Shown: piece after piece, positions 7,647-15,800 of the stretch
Numbering within the stretch: the stretch's first letter is position 1
Layout of the letters: the number at the start of each line of letters is the position of its first letter
Assembly (NCBI GenBank): GCA_945827565.1
Contig: CALZNR010000003.1
Span: 1-19,389 of the forward strand
DNA: 19,389 nucleotides
Reading direction: 5' to 3'
Origin: an uncultured Prevotella sp.
GTDB lineage: Bacteria > Bacteroidota > Bacteroidia > Bacteroidales > Bacteroidaceae
Notes under the pieces: model-generated
Seen by the model: only the letters and a program-made list of their open reading frames with translations
What the model was told of the DNA's origin: nothing
Databases searched by the model: none
Program-made: the position numbers and the translations under genes

Positions 7647-8930
7647 TTACTGTGGTGTGCAGTATTTTTCTAAACCGATGGCGTGCGGCCATTGCAGTTT
7701 CAGAATGTTCCTGTTGTAATTCCTTGCGTATGATGAAGAGGCGCTGTCATACCTTTTCAGTGGGAAAAACATGCTGCATCCGCCAAACTTTTCGGGCTGG
7801 ATATTCATCACATAGAAGTTGATGTTGGGTCCCCAAGGGTCTGTTATCCATTCGGGATTGTCGTAGTCAATCTTCTGATAGATGACGGTGTTGTCATACG
7901 CTTGAAGCCATTGCTGATAGGCAGTGGCTGCATCTGTGTAAAGGTTGGTGTAGAACATGTCTTTCATATCGTACATGGTCCTGCCCGTGGCAGTTCCGTC
8001 AGAGAAGTAGTGAATTACCTTACTTACAGACGGCTCTTTGTTCTCTTCATAGAGCATGTTGACCAGTTCTTGGGTCTTGTTTGCCAAAGCAGGCAATTCG
8101 CTCGTTTTGATCACAGAAACGGGGATGTGTTTCCCTTCGATTGTCTGATTAAAAATGCCATCAGCGATAGACTGCATGTTCTGCTCTGTGGTGTAAAACA
8201 GTAGTGGCACCAGTTTTGCATAGGGTACTCCCTTGCTGGGCATTTCGGCAGGCGAACCGATGGTATATTCACAGCAGTGGCGCAACTCGTATGCCACTTC
8301 AACACATTGGAAGTTGCAGCAGTCTGCTATGATATATTTGAACTTTTTCAGTCTGTTGAGCGTGTTGGCAAGTGTAGGTATATTTATCCAGATGCTTTTT
8401 GGAGCGGCATTGTCAGTGCCATAGTCTATGCCGTATGCTTGCTGTAGAGTGCTCTTCTGCTGTGAGGTGGCAATGGTGTCGTTCTCTGTGAGCCATCCGC
8501 TGCAATGTCCCCATAAAATCAGTGCATAGTTGTTAGCGGGGTAGCGTGTTTGAATCCATGCCAGCGTTTCATACATTTTTTCGGGATCAGCAGAGATGAA
8601 ATCCTCATTGCACGTATAGTGCGAATCCCTTGTTTCCTTTCCATCCTTGAATGAGGCTACGTATGGTAAGGCAGACTTCTTGTCAACAAAAGCAACCAAG
8701 TAGTTGTTGCTCAAGTTGCCTGTTTTTGAGGCGTTTGCAATGGTGGAAAGGTTGTCACTGGCAGTGCCCGACAGGTTATTCTCTGCTGCCATGTAAATGA
8801 TCACCGTGGTCTCTGCTTTGGGTAAAATGTCAGGGTTTTTCTCTCCATGATTATCTTCTGAAGAGGAACATGCTGCAAGGACGCACATGACCGTCCAGAA
8901 TGGCAAAACCTTAAGTATATATTTTATCAT
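7647..8930 (-). CDS. C11 clostripain-family cysteine peptidase, lipoprotein
   Basis: Secreted peptidase of 427 aa. The start at ATG 8930 gives a lipoprotein signal peptide (K3, hydrophobic 4-20, lipobox LAAC with Cys21); a further upstream start at 9017 would add 29 residues that bury the signal and cross the promoter. The SSSEDNHGE sequence after the cysteine is acidic, like Bacteroidetes surface-export signals. The domain starts at TTVIIYMAAENNL (41-53). The catalytic His is H142 in LWGHCSGW and the nucleophile is most likely C205 in IADCCNFQCVE, aligned to the usual DACLM-xxxE. Both motifs are off-consensus (family usually LWDHGGGW), so specificity cannot be assigned. It is transcribed divergently from the GH25 gene. 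Confidence 0.87.
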   Translation of the reverse strand: MIKYILKVLPFWTVMCVLAACSSSEDNHGEKNPDILPKAETTVIIYMAAENNLSGTASDNLSTIANASKTGNLSNNYLVAFVDKKSALPYVASFKDGKETRDSHYTCNEDFISADPEKMYETLAWIQTRYPANNYALILWGHCSGWLTENDTIATSQQKSTLQQAYGIDYGTDNAAPKSIWINIPTLANTLNRLKKFKYIIADCCNFQCVEVAYELRHCCEYTIGSPAEMPSKGVPYAKLVPLLFYTTEQNMQSIADGIFNQTIEGKHIPVSVIKTSELPALANKTQELVNMLYEENKEPSVSKVIHYFSDGTATGRTMYDMKDMFYTNLYTDAATAYQQWLQAYDNTVIYQKIDYDNPEWITDPWGPNINFYVMNIQPEKFGGCSMFFPLKRYDSASSSYARNYNRNILKLQWPHAIGLEKYCTPQ

Positions 8931-8949
8931 CGTCTTGCAGATTTTGTCG

Positions 8950-8957
8950 CAAAGGTA
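8950..8957 (-). promoter_or_regulatory. -7 box of the C11 peptidase gene
   Basis: The minus strand reads TACCTTTG, an exact TAnnTTTG match, about 20 nt before ATG 8930, leaving a leader of roughly 13-15 nt. No TTG -33 element is found at 17-23 nt upstream. The expected -33 zone coincides with the -7 box of the divergent GH25 promoter. Confidence 0.6.
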
Positions 8958-8979
8958 CGCATATTTTGTGAATTGTTTG

Positions 8980-8987
8980 TAACTTTG
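8980..8987 (+). promoter_or_regulatory. -7 box of the GH25 gene
   Basis: TAACTTTG is an exact TAnnTTTG match, 17 nt before the chosen ATG (9005). No TTG lies at 17-23 nt; TTTG at 8965-8968 is too close (11 nt). It supports ATG 9005 over the GTG at 8987, whose first base is the last base of the box. Confidence 0.55.
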
Positions 8988-9004
8988 TGAGCAAAAATGA
9001 AATA

Positions 9005-9730
9005 ATGAGAGTTGCAACCACTATATTCTTCCTGACGCTGGTGTTGTCTGTCTTTGCGGGGACCCGTTTCCCGGATGATGATGACCTTGTGGAGTTTCCT
9101 TACGATGTGCAGTGTGAAGACACATGTACCCATATCCATGGCATCGATATGAGCCATTACCAGAAAGAGGTGTTTTGGGAGGCTGTGGGAGATGACAAGC
9201 ACATTGCCTATGTTTATCTCAAGGCTACAGAGGGGGGCGACCACATTGACAGAATGTATGAGCAGAATATAGAACTTGCGAACAAGCATGGTCTTAAAGT
9301 GGGCAGTTATCATTTTTATCGACCCATTACAGAACAGAAGAAGCAGTTGCAGAATTTTATGACGCAATGCCTTCCCGGACAGCAAGACTTGGTGCCGATG
9401 ATTGATATAGAAACCACCAACGGATTGTCGTCGGAAGCCTTTCGTGATTCGCTCTTCAAGTTTTTGGATATGGTGGAAGCCGTGTATAAGCAAAAGCCAC
9501 TGCTATACACGTTCACCAATTTTTATAACAAGCATCTGTGTGGTGCCATTGACGGCTATATGCTGATGATTGCACAATATACTGAGCATGAGCCGGAACT
9601 GCAAGATGGAAAGGAGTATATCATGTGGCAATACACCTGTAAGGGGATTATCAATGGCGTTACGGGTTATGTGGATAAGAGCCGCTTTATGGGAACGCAT
9701 GGCTTGCGCGAAATCAGATACCGCAGGTAG
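9005..9730 (+). CDS. Glycoside hydrolase family 25 lysozyme (muramidase), exported
   Basis: Cleaves the beta-1,4 bond between N-acetylmuramic acid and N-acetylglucosamine in peptidoglycan. In 241 aa: a signal peptide (R2, hydrophobic 5-18, likely cut near FA-GT), an acidic DDDD linker (24-27), then the GH25 barrel with GIDMSHYQ (D48), YVYLKATEG (70-77), GSYHFYRP (100-107), the catalytic pair in MIDIE (D134, E136), LLYTFTNFY (166-174), MWQYT (207-211) and the closing VDKSRF. Start ATG 9005 rather than GTG 8987, which falls in the promoter. It is convergent with the methyltransferase gene, 27 bp apart. It probably acts in the periplasm on own wall or outside on other bacteria; the sequence does not decide. 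Confidence 0.93.
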   Translation: MRVATTIFFLTLVLSVFAGTRFPDDDDLVEFPYDVQCEDTCTHIHGIDMSHYQKEVFWEAVGDDKHIAYVYLKATEGGDHIDRMYEQNIELANKHGLKVGSYHFYRPITEQKKQLQNFMTQCLPGQQDLVPMIDIETTNGLSSEAFRDSLFKFLDMVEAVYKQKPLLYTFTNFYNKHLCGAIDGYMLMIAQYTEHEPELQDGKEYIMWQYTCKGIINGVTGYVDKSRFMGTHGLREIRYRR

Positions 9731-9757
9731 CTGCGTGGAGATGGGTGGTGTGTTGCT

Positions 9758-10510
9758 TTACAGCCTCCTGAATTCTGAACATACAATGGCTGTGGCAATG
9801 GCCACATTGAGGCTTTCGGGGCCCTCATCGGCATTAAATCTCGGTATGGTCAGGCTGCGGGTAATGTGTTGCTGAGTTTCTTTTCCTATCCCATTTCCCT
9901 CATTGCCCATTACAATGATGCCGTGTTTCGTTAGCTGTGTGGTGTAGATATTTTCGCCATGCAGTAAGGTGCCATACACAGGATAGTGCTGAGGCAGACT
10001 GCTGAGGAGTGGCTGTAGTGGGGTGTATATCATCCTTACCCTTGCAATGCTGCCCATAGAGGCTTGCACCACTTTGGGATTGTATGCGTCGGCAGTGGTT
10101 TCGCTGCAAATGATGGTCTTGATGCCATACCAGTCGGCAATGCGGATGATGGTACCCATGTTGCCGGGGTCTTGCACTCCATCAAGCGCAAGATACAGCT
10201 GGCTATTGTCAATCTCGAATGAGGCTTCCGCATCAGGTAGGGCAAATACGGCTATCACCTGTTGTGGATGTTGTAGAAAACTAACCCTTTCCAGCTCTTC
10301 ATAGGTCACGGTATAGCGCTCACATGGCGAGATGCTATCCCATGCCTGTGCGTCCATCCAGGAGGAAAGTCCCAGTATGACAAGCGGTTGGAAGTGTGGG
10401 AGCAGTTCTTCCACTATTTTTCCTCCCTCAGCCACAAAGGCCTTTTCTTTTTTTCTGTTCTTCTTCAGTTCCAAGGAATGGATGTATTTTGCAAGATTTC
10501 TGCTGATCAT
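9758..10510 (-). CDS. SpoU/TrmH-family RNA 2'-O-ribose methyltransferase
   Basis: SAM-dependent SPOUT methyltransferase acting on rRNA or tRNA, 250 aa. An N-terminal substrate-binding domain (RNLAKYIHSLELKKNRKKEK, 4-23; FVAEGGKIVEELL, 25-37) precedes the catalytic trefoil-knot domain with motif 1 GVQDPGNMGTIIR (N117, R123), motif 2 MGNEGNGIG (201-209) and motif 3 IPRFNADEGPESLNVAIA (222-239; S233, N235). This architecture matches RlmB/TsnR-type 23S rRNA methylases, but the target nucleotide cannot be told from sequence. ATG start at 10510, fed by a good promoter in the shared divergent region with the TamL-like gene. Confidence 0.93.
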   Translation of the reverse strand: MISRNLAKYIHSLELKKNRKKEKAFVAEGGKIVEELLPHFQPLVILGLSSWMDAQAWDSISPCERYTVTYEELERVSFLQHPQQVIAVFALPDAEASFEIDNSQLYLALDGVQDPGNMGTIIRIADWYGIKTIICSETTADAYNPKVVQASMGSIARVRMIYTPLQPLLSSLPQHYPVYGTLLHGENIYTTQLTKHGIIVMGNEGNGIGKETQQHITRSLTIPRFNADEGPESLNVAIATAIVCSEFRRL

Positions 10511-10546
10511 AATTGTAAACTTTCAAAAAAGCGCCATAAACATCAG

Positions 10547-10577
10547 CAAAGTTACAAAATATTTTTTAACTTTGCAA
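10547..10577 (-). promoter_or_regulatory. Promoter of the RNA methyltransferase gene
   Basis: On the minus strand TTG (10577-10575), a 20-nt spacer, then TAACTTTG (10554-10547): a full match to the Bacteroidetes promoter consensus with correct spacing. The leader to ATG 10510 is about 30 nt. Its -33 element lies inside the -7 box region of the opposite promoter. Confidence 0.75.
10567..10574 (+). promoter_or_regulatory. -7 box of the TamL-like gene
   Basis: TAACTTTG is an exact TAnnTTTG match, with a leader of about 35 nt to ATG 10617. It is the mirror image of the methyltransferase -7 box: GCAAAGTTA (10546-10554) and TAACTTTGC (10567-10575) are a perfect 9-bp inverted repeat. No TTG at the expected -33 position. 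Confidence 0.65.
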
Positions 10578-10616
10578 TCCAATTCACCGAATAGGATACA
10601 CCTCAAATTTCTGGAG

Positions 10617-12827
10617 ATGAGAATTTACCCCTGCTTTGTTGTTTTTCTCGTATTCCTTTTGCTAAGCTCTTGCGCTGGTACCAAGTTCGTCCCAGAAGGA
10701 GAGTATCTTCTGCATAAGGTGGATGTGGAGAATGTGCAGAAGGGAACTTATGTGAACATCTCCAATCTGAAATCTCTTGTGAAGCAGCAGCCGAATACCC
10801 GCTGGTTCTCACGTTTCAAAATACCACTGCATGTATATTCGCTTTCGGGGAAGGACAGCGTTATGTGGTTCAACCGCTTTCTGCGCTCCATGGGTGAGCC
10901 GCCAGTGGTCTATGATTCTTTGCTCGCTGTCCGTTCTGCTGCCATTCTGACCGAGGAATTGCGTGGTGAAGGATATATGAATGCCAAGGTAGGGTTTCAG
11001 AATACTGTCAACAAAAAGAAGATCAACACCCGATATACATTGCAGCCAGGCGAACCGTATTATCTCAGAGAGGTGAAATACCTGGTTCTGGATACGGTTA
11101 TTGCCCGCTTGCTGAATGTAGATAATCCAAAGACGCTTGGAATTAAATCTGGAATGAAGTTTAATGTGAAACTGTTAAATGATGAGCGTCAGCGTATTAC
11201 GACGATATTGCTGAACCAGGGCTATTATCATTTTAACAAGGATTACATTACGTTTGTGGCAGATTCTATACGTGGCACCAATTTTATTGATTTGACCTTG
11301 GTGCTTAGAAAGTACAAGTTGCGCAATGAGGAGGAGAAGAGTCATCCACGCTATATCATCAACAGCGTGACCTATTCCAGCGGAGATGCTGACAGTGTGT
11401 TGCATCTGCGCTCCTCAGTGTTGCAAAACAATACATTTGTCACACCGGGCGAGTATTATTCCTATCGGGATTTACAGCGTACTTACCAGCGTTTTGGGCG
11501 ACTGCAGTCTGTGAAATACACCAATATCAGTTTTCGTGAGCACCCCCAGTCAAACCTGTTAGACTGCCAGGTGCAGTTGAGCAGCTACAAGAACAGCTCT
11601 ATCAGTTTTCAGCCAGAGGGCACCAATACGGCTGGTGACTTGGGTGCTGCTGCTTCGCTTACGTACCAGAATAGGAATGTTTTTCGTGGTTCGGAGGTGT
11701 TTTCTATAGAACTTCGTGGAGCTTTTGAAGCCATCAAAGGACTGGAGGGTTATCACAATGATAATTTCGAGGAATACAGCGTGGAGACGAAGCTGATGTT
11801 TCCAAGGTTCATAGCTCCATTCTTATCCAAGGGGTTCGTAAGGCGTACCAATGCAACATCAGAAATGTCGCTGATGTATGACTTGCAGAATCGTCCGGAA
11901 TATCATAGGCGGGTGTTGTCGTGGGCATGGCGTTATAGATGGAATGATGCTAACCACCATGACCAGTACCAAATGGATTTGTTGCAGCTCAACTATGTGT
12001 TTATGCCTTGGATCTCAGACCGTTTCCGTATCGACTACTTGGAAGATACAAGCAACAGGAATGCCATTCTCAGATACAATTATGAGGACTTGTTTATTAT
12101 GAAATGGGGATTCGGGTTTGCCTATAACAACGGAAGCTATGCCATCAAGACCAATGTAGAGACTGCCGGTAACCTGTTGCAATTGGCTTCGGGGGTATTG
12201 CGCTTCAGCAAAAACGAATTGGGACAAAACAAACTTTTCAACATTGCTTATGCCCAGTATGTTAAGGGAGATGTGGAATGTACCAAGAATCTTCTCATTG
12301 ACGACAATACAACCGTGGTGCTTCATGCAGCTGTGGGCGTGGCATATCCGTATGGGAACAGCAGTATTCTTCCTTTTGAGAAACGGTATTTTTCAGGAGG
12401 TGCCAATAGCGTGCGTGGCTGGAGTGTACGTAGCTTGGGACCAGGCAAATTTGTGGGCAGAGACGGCAGTATTGACTTTATCAATCAAACGGGAGACATT
12501 AAGCTTGATTTCAATTTAGAGTTGCGCTCCCATCTTTTTTGGAAACTGGACGGAGCTGTTTTCGTGGATGCAGGTAATATATGGACTATCCGAGAGTATG
12601 AAGACCAGCCCGGCGGACAGTTTCGCTTTGATGAGTTCCTTGAACAGCTGGCTGTGGGCTATGGCTTGGGTATCCGATTCAATTTCGACTATTTTATACT
12701 GCGTTTCGATATGGGAATGAAGGCTGTAAATCCTGCATACGAGAGCCCCCGTGAGCATTTCCCTATCGCACATCCTGTTATGTCGCGTGACTTTACCTTC
12801 CACTTTGCGGTGGGTATGCCTTTCTGA
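10617..12827 (+). CDS. tamL: TamL-like Omp85-family outer membrane assembly lipoprotein
   Basis: BamA/TamA-superfamily protein of 736 aa. Start ATG 10617 gives a lipoprotein signal (hydrophobic 6-16, lipobox LSSC with Cys19), the hallmark of TamL, the lipidated Bacteroidetes version of TamA. POTRA-like periplasmic repeats span about 25-325 (for example EELRGEGYMNAKV, 113-125; LLNQGYYHFNKDYI, 198-211). The 16-strand barrel begins around 328 (EGTNTAGDLGAAASLTYQNR, 334-353), carries the conserved loop-6 VRGW (599-602), and ends in an aromatic beta-signal (FHFAVGMPF, final F736). Role: insertion or export of outer-membrane proteins, inferred from family. No tamB follows; the next gene is convergent 21 bp away. 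An in-frame extension back to 10332 is antisense to the methyltransferase and not real. Confidence 0.85.
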   Translation: MRIYPCFVVFLVFLLLSSCAGTKFVPEGEYLLHKVDVENVQKGTYVNISNLKSLVKQQPNTRWFSRFKIPLHVYSLSGKDSVMWFNRFLRSMGEPPVVYDSLLAVRSAAILTEELRGEGYMNAKVGFQNTVNKKKINTRYTLQPGEPYYLREVKYLVLDTVIARLLNVDNPKTLGIKSGMKFNVKLLNDERQRITTILLNQGYYHFNKDYITFVADSIRGTNFIDLTLVLRKYKLRNEEEKSHPRYIINSVTYSSGDADSVLHLRSSVLQNNTFVTPGEYYSYRDLQRTYQRFGRLQSVKYTNISFREHPQSNLLDCQVQLSSYKNSSISFQPEGTNTAGDLGAAASLTYQNRNVFRGSEVFSIELRGAFEAIKGLEGYHNDNFEEYSVETKLMFPRFIAPFLSKGFVRRTNATSEMSLMYDLQNRPEYHRRVLSWAWRYRWNDANHHDQYQMDLLQLNYVFMPWISDRFRIDYLEDTSNRNAILRYNYEDLFIMKWGFGFAYNNGSYAIKTNVETAGNLLQLASGVLRFSKNELGQNKLFNIAYAQYVKGDVECTKNLLIDDNTTVVLHAAVGVAYPYGNSSILPFEKRYFSGGANSVRGWSVRSLGPGKFVGRDGSIDFINQTGDIKLDFNLELRSHLFWKLDGAVFVDAGNIWTIREYEDQPGGQFRFDEFLEQLAVGYGLGIRFNFDYFILRFDMGMKAVNPAYESPREHFPIAHPVMSRDFTFHFAVGMPF

Positions 12828-12848
12828 TTACTTCCTCTTGGCATGTCT

Positions 12849-15800
12849 TTAGTCTTGTTGTGGGTGCCATGTAACAAAGGATTTTCGAGCTTTTATATAG
12901 TCTATCAGTTGCTTGAACAGGCCTACCTTTGAAATAATATGACTATTGCCAACGATGAGCAGATGTTTTCTTGCCCTGGTCATAGCCACGTTTAGTTTTC
13001 TGTCTATAGTTGTGCCTTCTTCTTCAAAGGTGGTGGCTGTAAGAAACCTTAACTGATAGTGCTTACTCACGGTGAAGCCATAGAGGATGTAATCGCGCTG
13101 ACTGCCTTGAAATCTCTCTACGGTGTCTATGGTGATCTCTGCCAGTTCGTCGATGTCATAGCTTGCAATCTGCCGGCGTATCTCTGCTATCTGATTCCGG
13201 TAGGGGACAATGACACCTGCTGTCTTGTCGGGCGTGAAATCCTTTTGGTGCTGACGGTATATGTGAACCAGGGCTTGTGCTATTACCTTTGCTTCTGCAG
13301 TGTTTGTCTTGTCAGAACATTTGGGTCCCGACTCTTTTACGTCGATAAAGGCTATGCGTTCTGTATCCATGCAGTGCAGCCATTCGCAGTTGCTTTCTCC
13401 TTTTTCTTTGTATGGCTGAGAGTTGTCTGACACAGAAGAGCATGTGCATATTGCCGGTTCTGTTTGATGTGGCAATGGCACGATTTCCAACTTATTGTTG
13501 TAAAACATCTTGTTGGGGAAGGCGGCAATATCTTGGTGCATTCTTCCTTGTTTGGTAAGCATATACACCACATCTGGATGGTGACGATATTTTTTTAGCA
13601 AACGCTCAAATAGAGACAGACGACAGTTGGTGAGGCCGATGTGTAACAATGATGTTTCCTTTACTGCTGATTCTTCCTCGCTTTGCTGCACCACTGCAGG
13701 AAGTTGCTTGTGGTCGCCAATCATTACAAATTTCTTGATGGCACATTGCCCCTGTTTGTCGGTAGCACAGAGCAGCGGGAGGATGTGAGGCTCCAGTATC
13801 TGTGAAGCTTCGTCGATGATGGCAAGTGAAAACTGTTTTATTTTAAAAAGGTTGGTTCCAGCACTGAAGGCTGTAGTGGTTCCAACGACCACCCGTGTCT
13901 TTTCTACCTTGTCCTTGAGTTCATTGAGGGTGGTGCAATGACTTGCCAGTTCACTCAGCAGGTATGGTTGATAGTCCGCTTCACAAGAGTAGGGGTTTCC
14001 TATTCGTATAAAGTCAATTCCCAATTCCACCAGTTTACTGCAAATCTCGTCCACGGCTCTGTTGGTGTAGGAAGCAATGAGGATATTTGTATCGGGTTCC
14101 GTTAGCTCTTCCTGAAGGGTACAGGTCAGTCCATAGGATGTTTTCCCTGTGCCTGGTGGACCAATAATCAAAAACAGGTCGTTGGACTGCTTTACTTTTT
14201 CTGCCAGAGTGTTGAACGTGCCATAGTTTCCCGTTATTTTTTTTTGTTTGTCGTGTGTGGCTTCTCTCTGCGTGAGAATGAGCTGCCTTCGTTCTTCTGG
14301 TGCCTTTAGCATGGCAAACAAACCGCGGTACAAATGATTGTAGGAGGAGTCTGCAAGGTCGTGTTCCAAAGCCCATTTCCTGTTGCCTTGTTTCCAAAAC
14401 ACGTGGGCACTCACCTGTGAATATCTCAGTTGCAGTGTGATGGTGCGAGTACACATTTGGGTGATGGCACATCTGAACACCATGGTGCGGGTAGCATCGG
14501 GTTCTTCAGTCTCGTTGTATGGATATAGAATAACGATGTCGCCAATTCTGAAGTTGGTACTGTCGTTTTTCCCTTTTTTATCAAAACCCAGTATGATGCG
14601 GTCTATTTTTCCCGTTTCGCCATATTTAGGGGTTATTAACTCCATTTGATGGAAGATGTTGCCGGCTTGTGCCTTCTCGTCAACGCTGCTGTACCATTTA
14701 TCAGCAAATCCAGAATTCTCTTTTGATTGGTTGCCCATCTTGGATAGGATGAACTCCGCTTGTAAGAACCTAAAGAATCTGAGAAAATAGTCCTTTTCAG
14801 GCGACGGTGCCTGTTGTATGGTTGACAGGTATGCCGTGAGTTCTTTTTTTTGATAATTCTCCCACAGAGTTCCTCGAGAGTGAAGCGTGTTCAGGTCTTC
14901 AGCCTGTAGTGTGTTGAGTATTGCAGCACCTTCGTGAGCGAATCTCAATTCGTTTGCAGCCAGTTGGTTGCGTATCTTTATGGCTTCAAACACCAATTCT
15001 GGTGAAAAACCCAGTGCAATCAGTCCGTTACGATATTTTGAATACAGAAGAAATGAGTACAGCTCATGATTGTTTTGTTTGTACTGTGTTTTGTAATTGT
15101 ATCTGATGAGCAGTGCGTAGAGCAGTAGCTGTACGTAGTGTTTTTGCTGCTGAACAGGAGTCTCGGCATCGTGTTGTGGCCATCCTCCCTTGCCTGCCTT
15201 TTGCTCTATCAGCACCTTGTAATCCAATTGCAGGAAGTCCATACGACCTTGTAGGCCAAGCATTTCCGAGTAGAACGATGGCTCTACAATGATTTCTGTT
15301 TCATCAAAGGCTATCTTGCTGTTCTTTAATAATTGTGGCAGGGTGGAGTGGAGCGCTTTGTGAATATTGTTTTTCTGCTTTTGTGCTTCTTGGTGAAAGT
15401 CGGCTGCTAACTCTGCAGTGAGCAGTTGCTGTGTGTGAGTCTTGAAGAACTGAGTCAGACTTTCTTTGTAAGGAATATCATCGTGGACATGATAGAGTGC
15501 TTCATCCAAAAGTTGCCCAGCCAGGTGTCCCATCATAATGGCAGATGAGGCATGTACAGGCTTGAACTTATTGATGAGATGAATATATGGATGGGCACCG
15601 TAGGTTTCAAAACAGGCAGCAATGGCTGATATATCCATCAGACAATCGGGCTCAATGATGATCAGTTCAGGATATAAGACCCCGTTTTTTTCAATGGGAT
15701 GGATGATGTTTAGTTGGGTGCCCTTTTGAATGTACTGTGCAATGTAGCTCCAGTCGTACGGATAGTGGACGTTGTATTTGCCTCCAGTATAGCACACTTG

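Noticed and set aside
8931..9017. Upstream start for the C11 peptidase
   Set aside because: It would cross the TACCTTTG promoter box and bury the lipoprotein signal peptide.
10332..10616. 95-codon N-terminal extension of the TamL-like protein
   Set aside because: It is antisense to the methyltransferase gene and crosses both promoters; ATG 10617 gives a clean lipoprotein signal.
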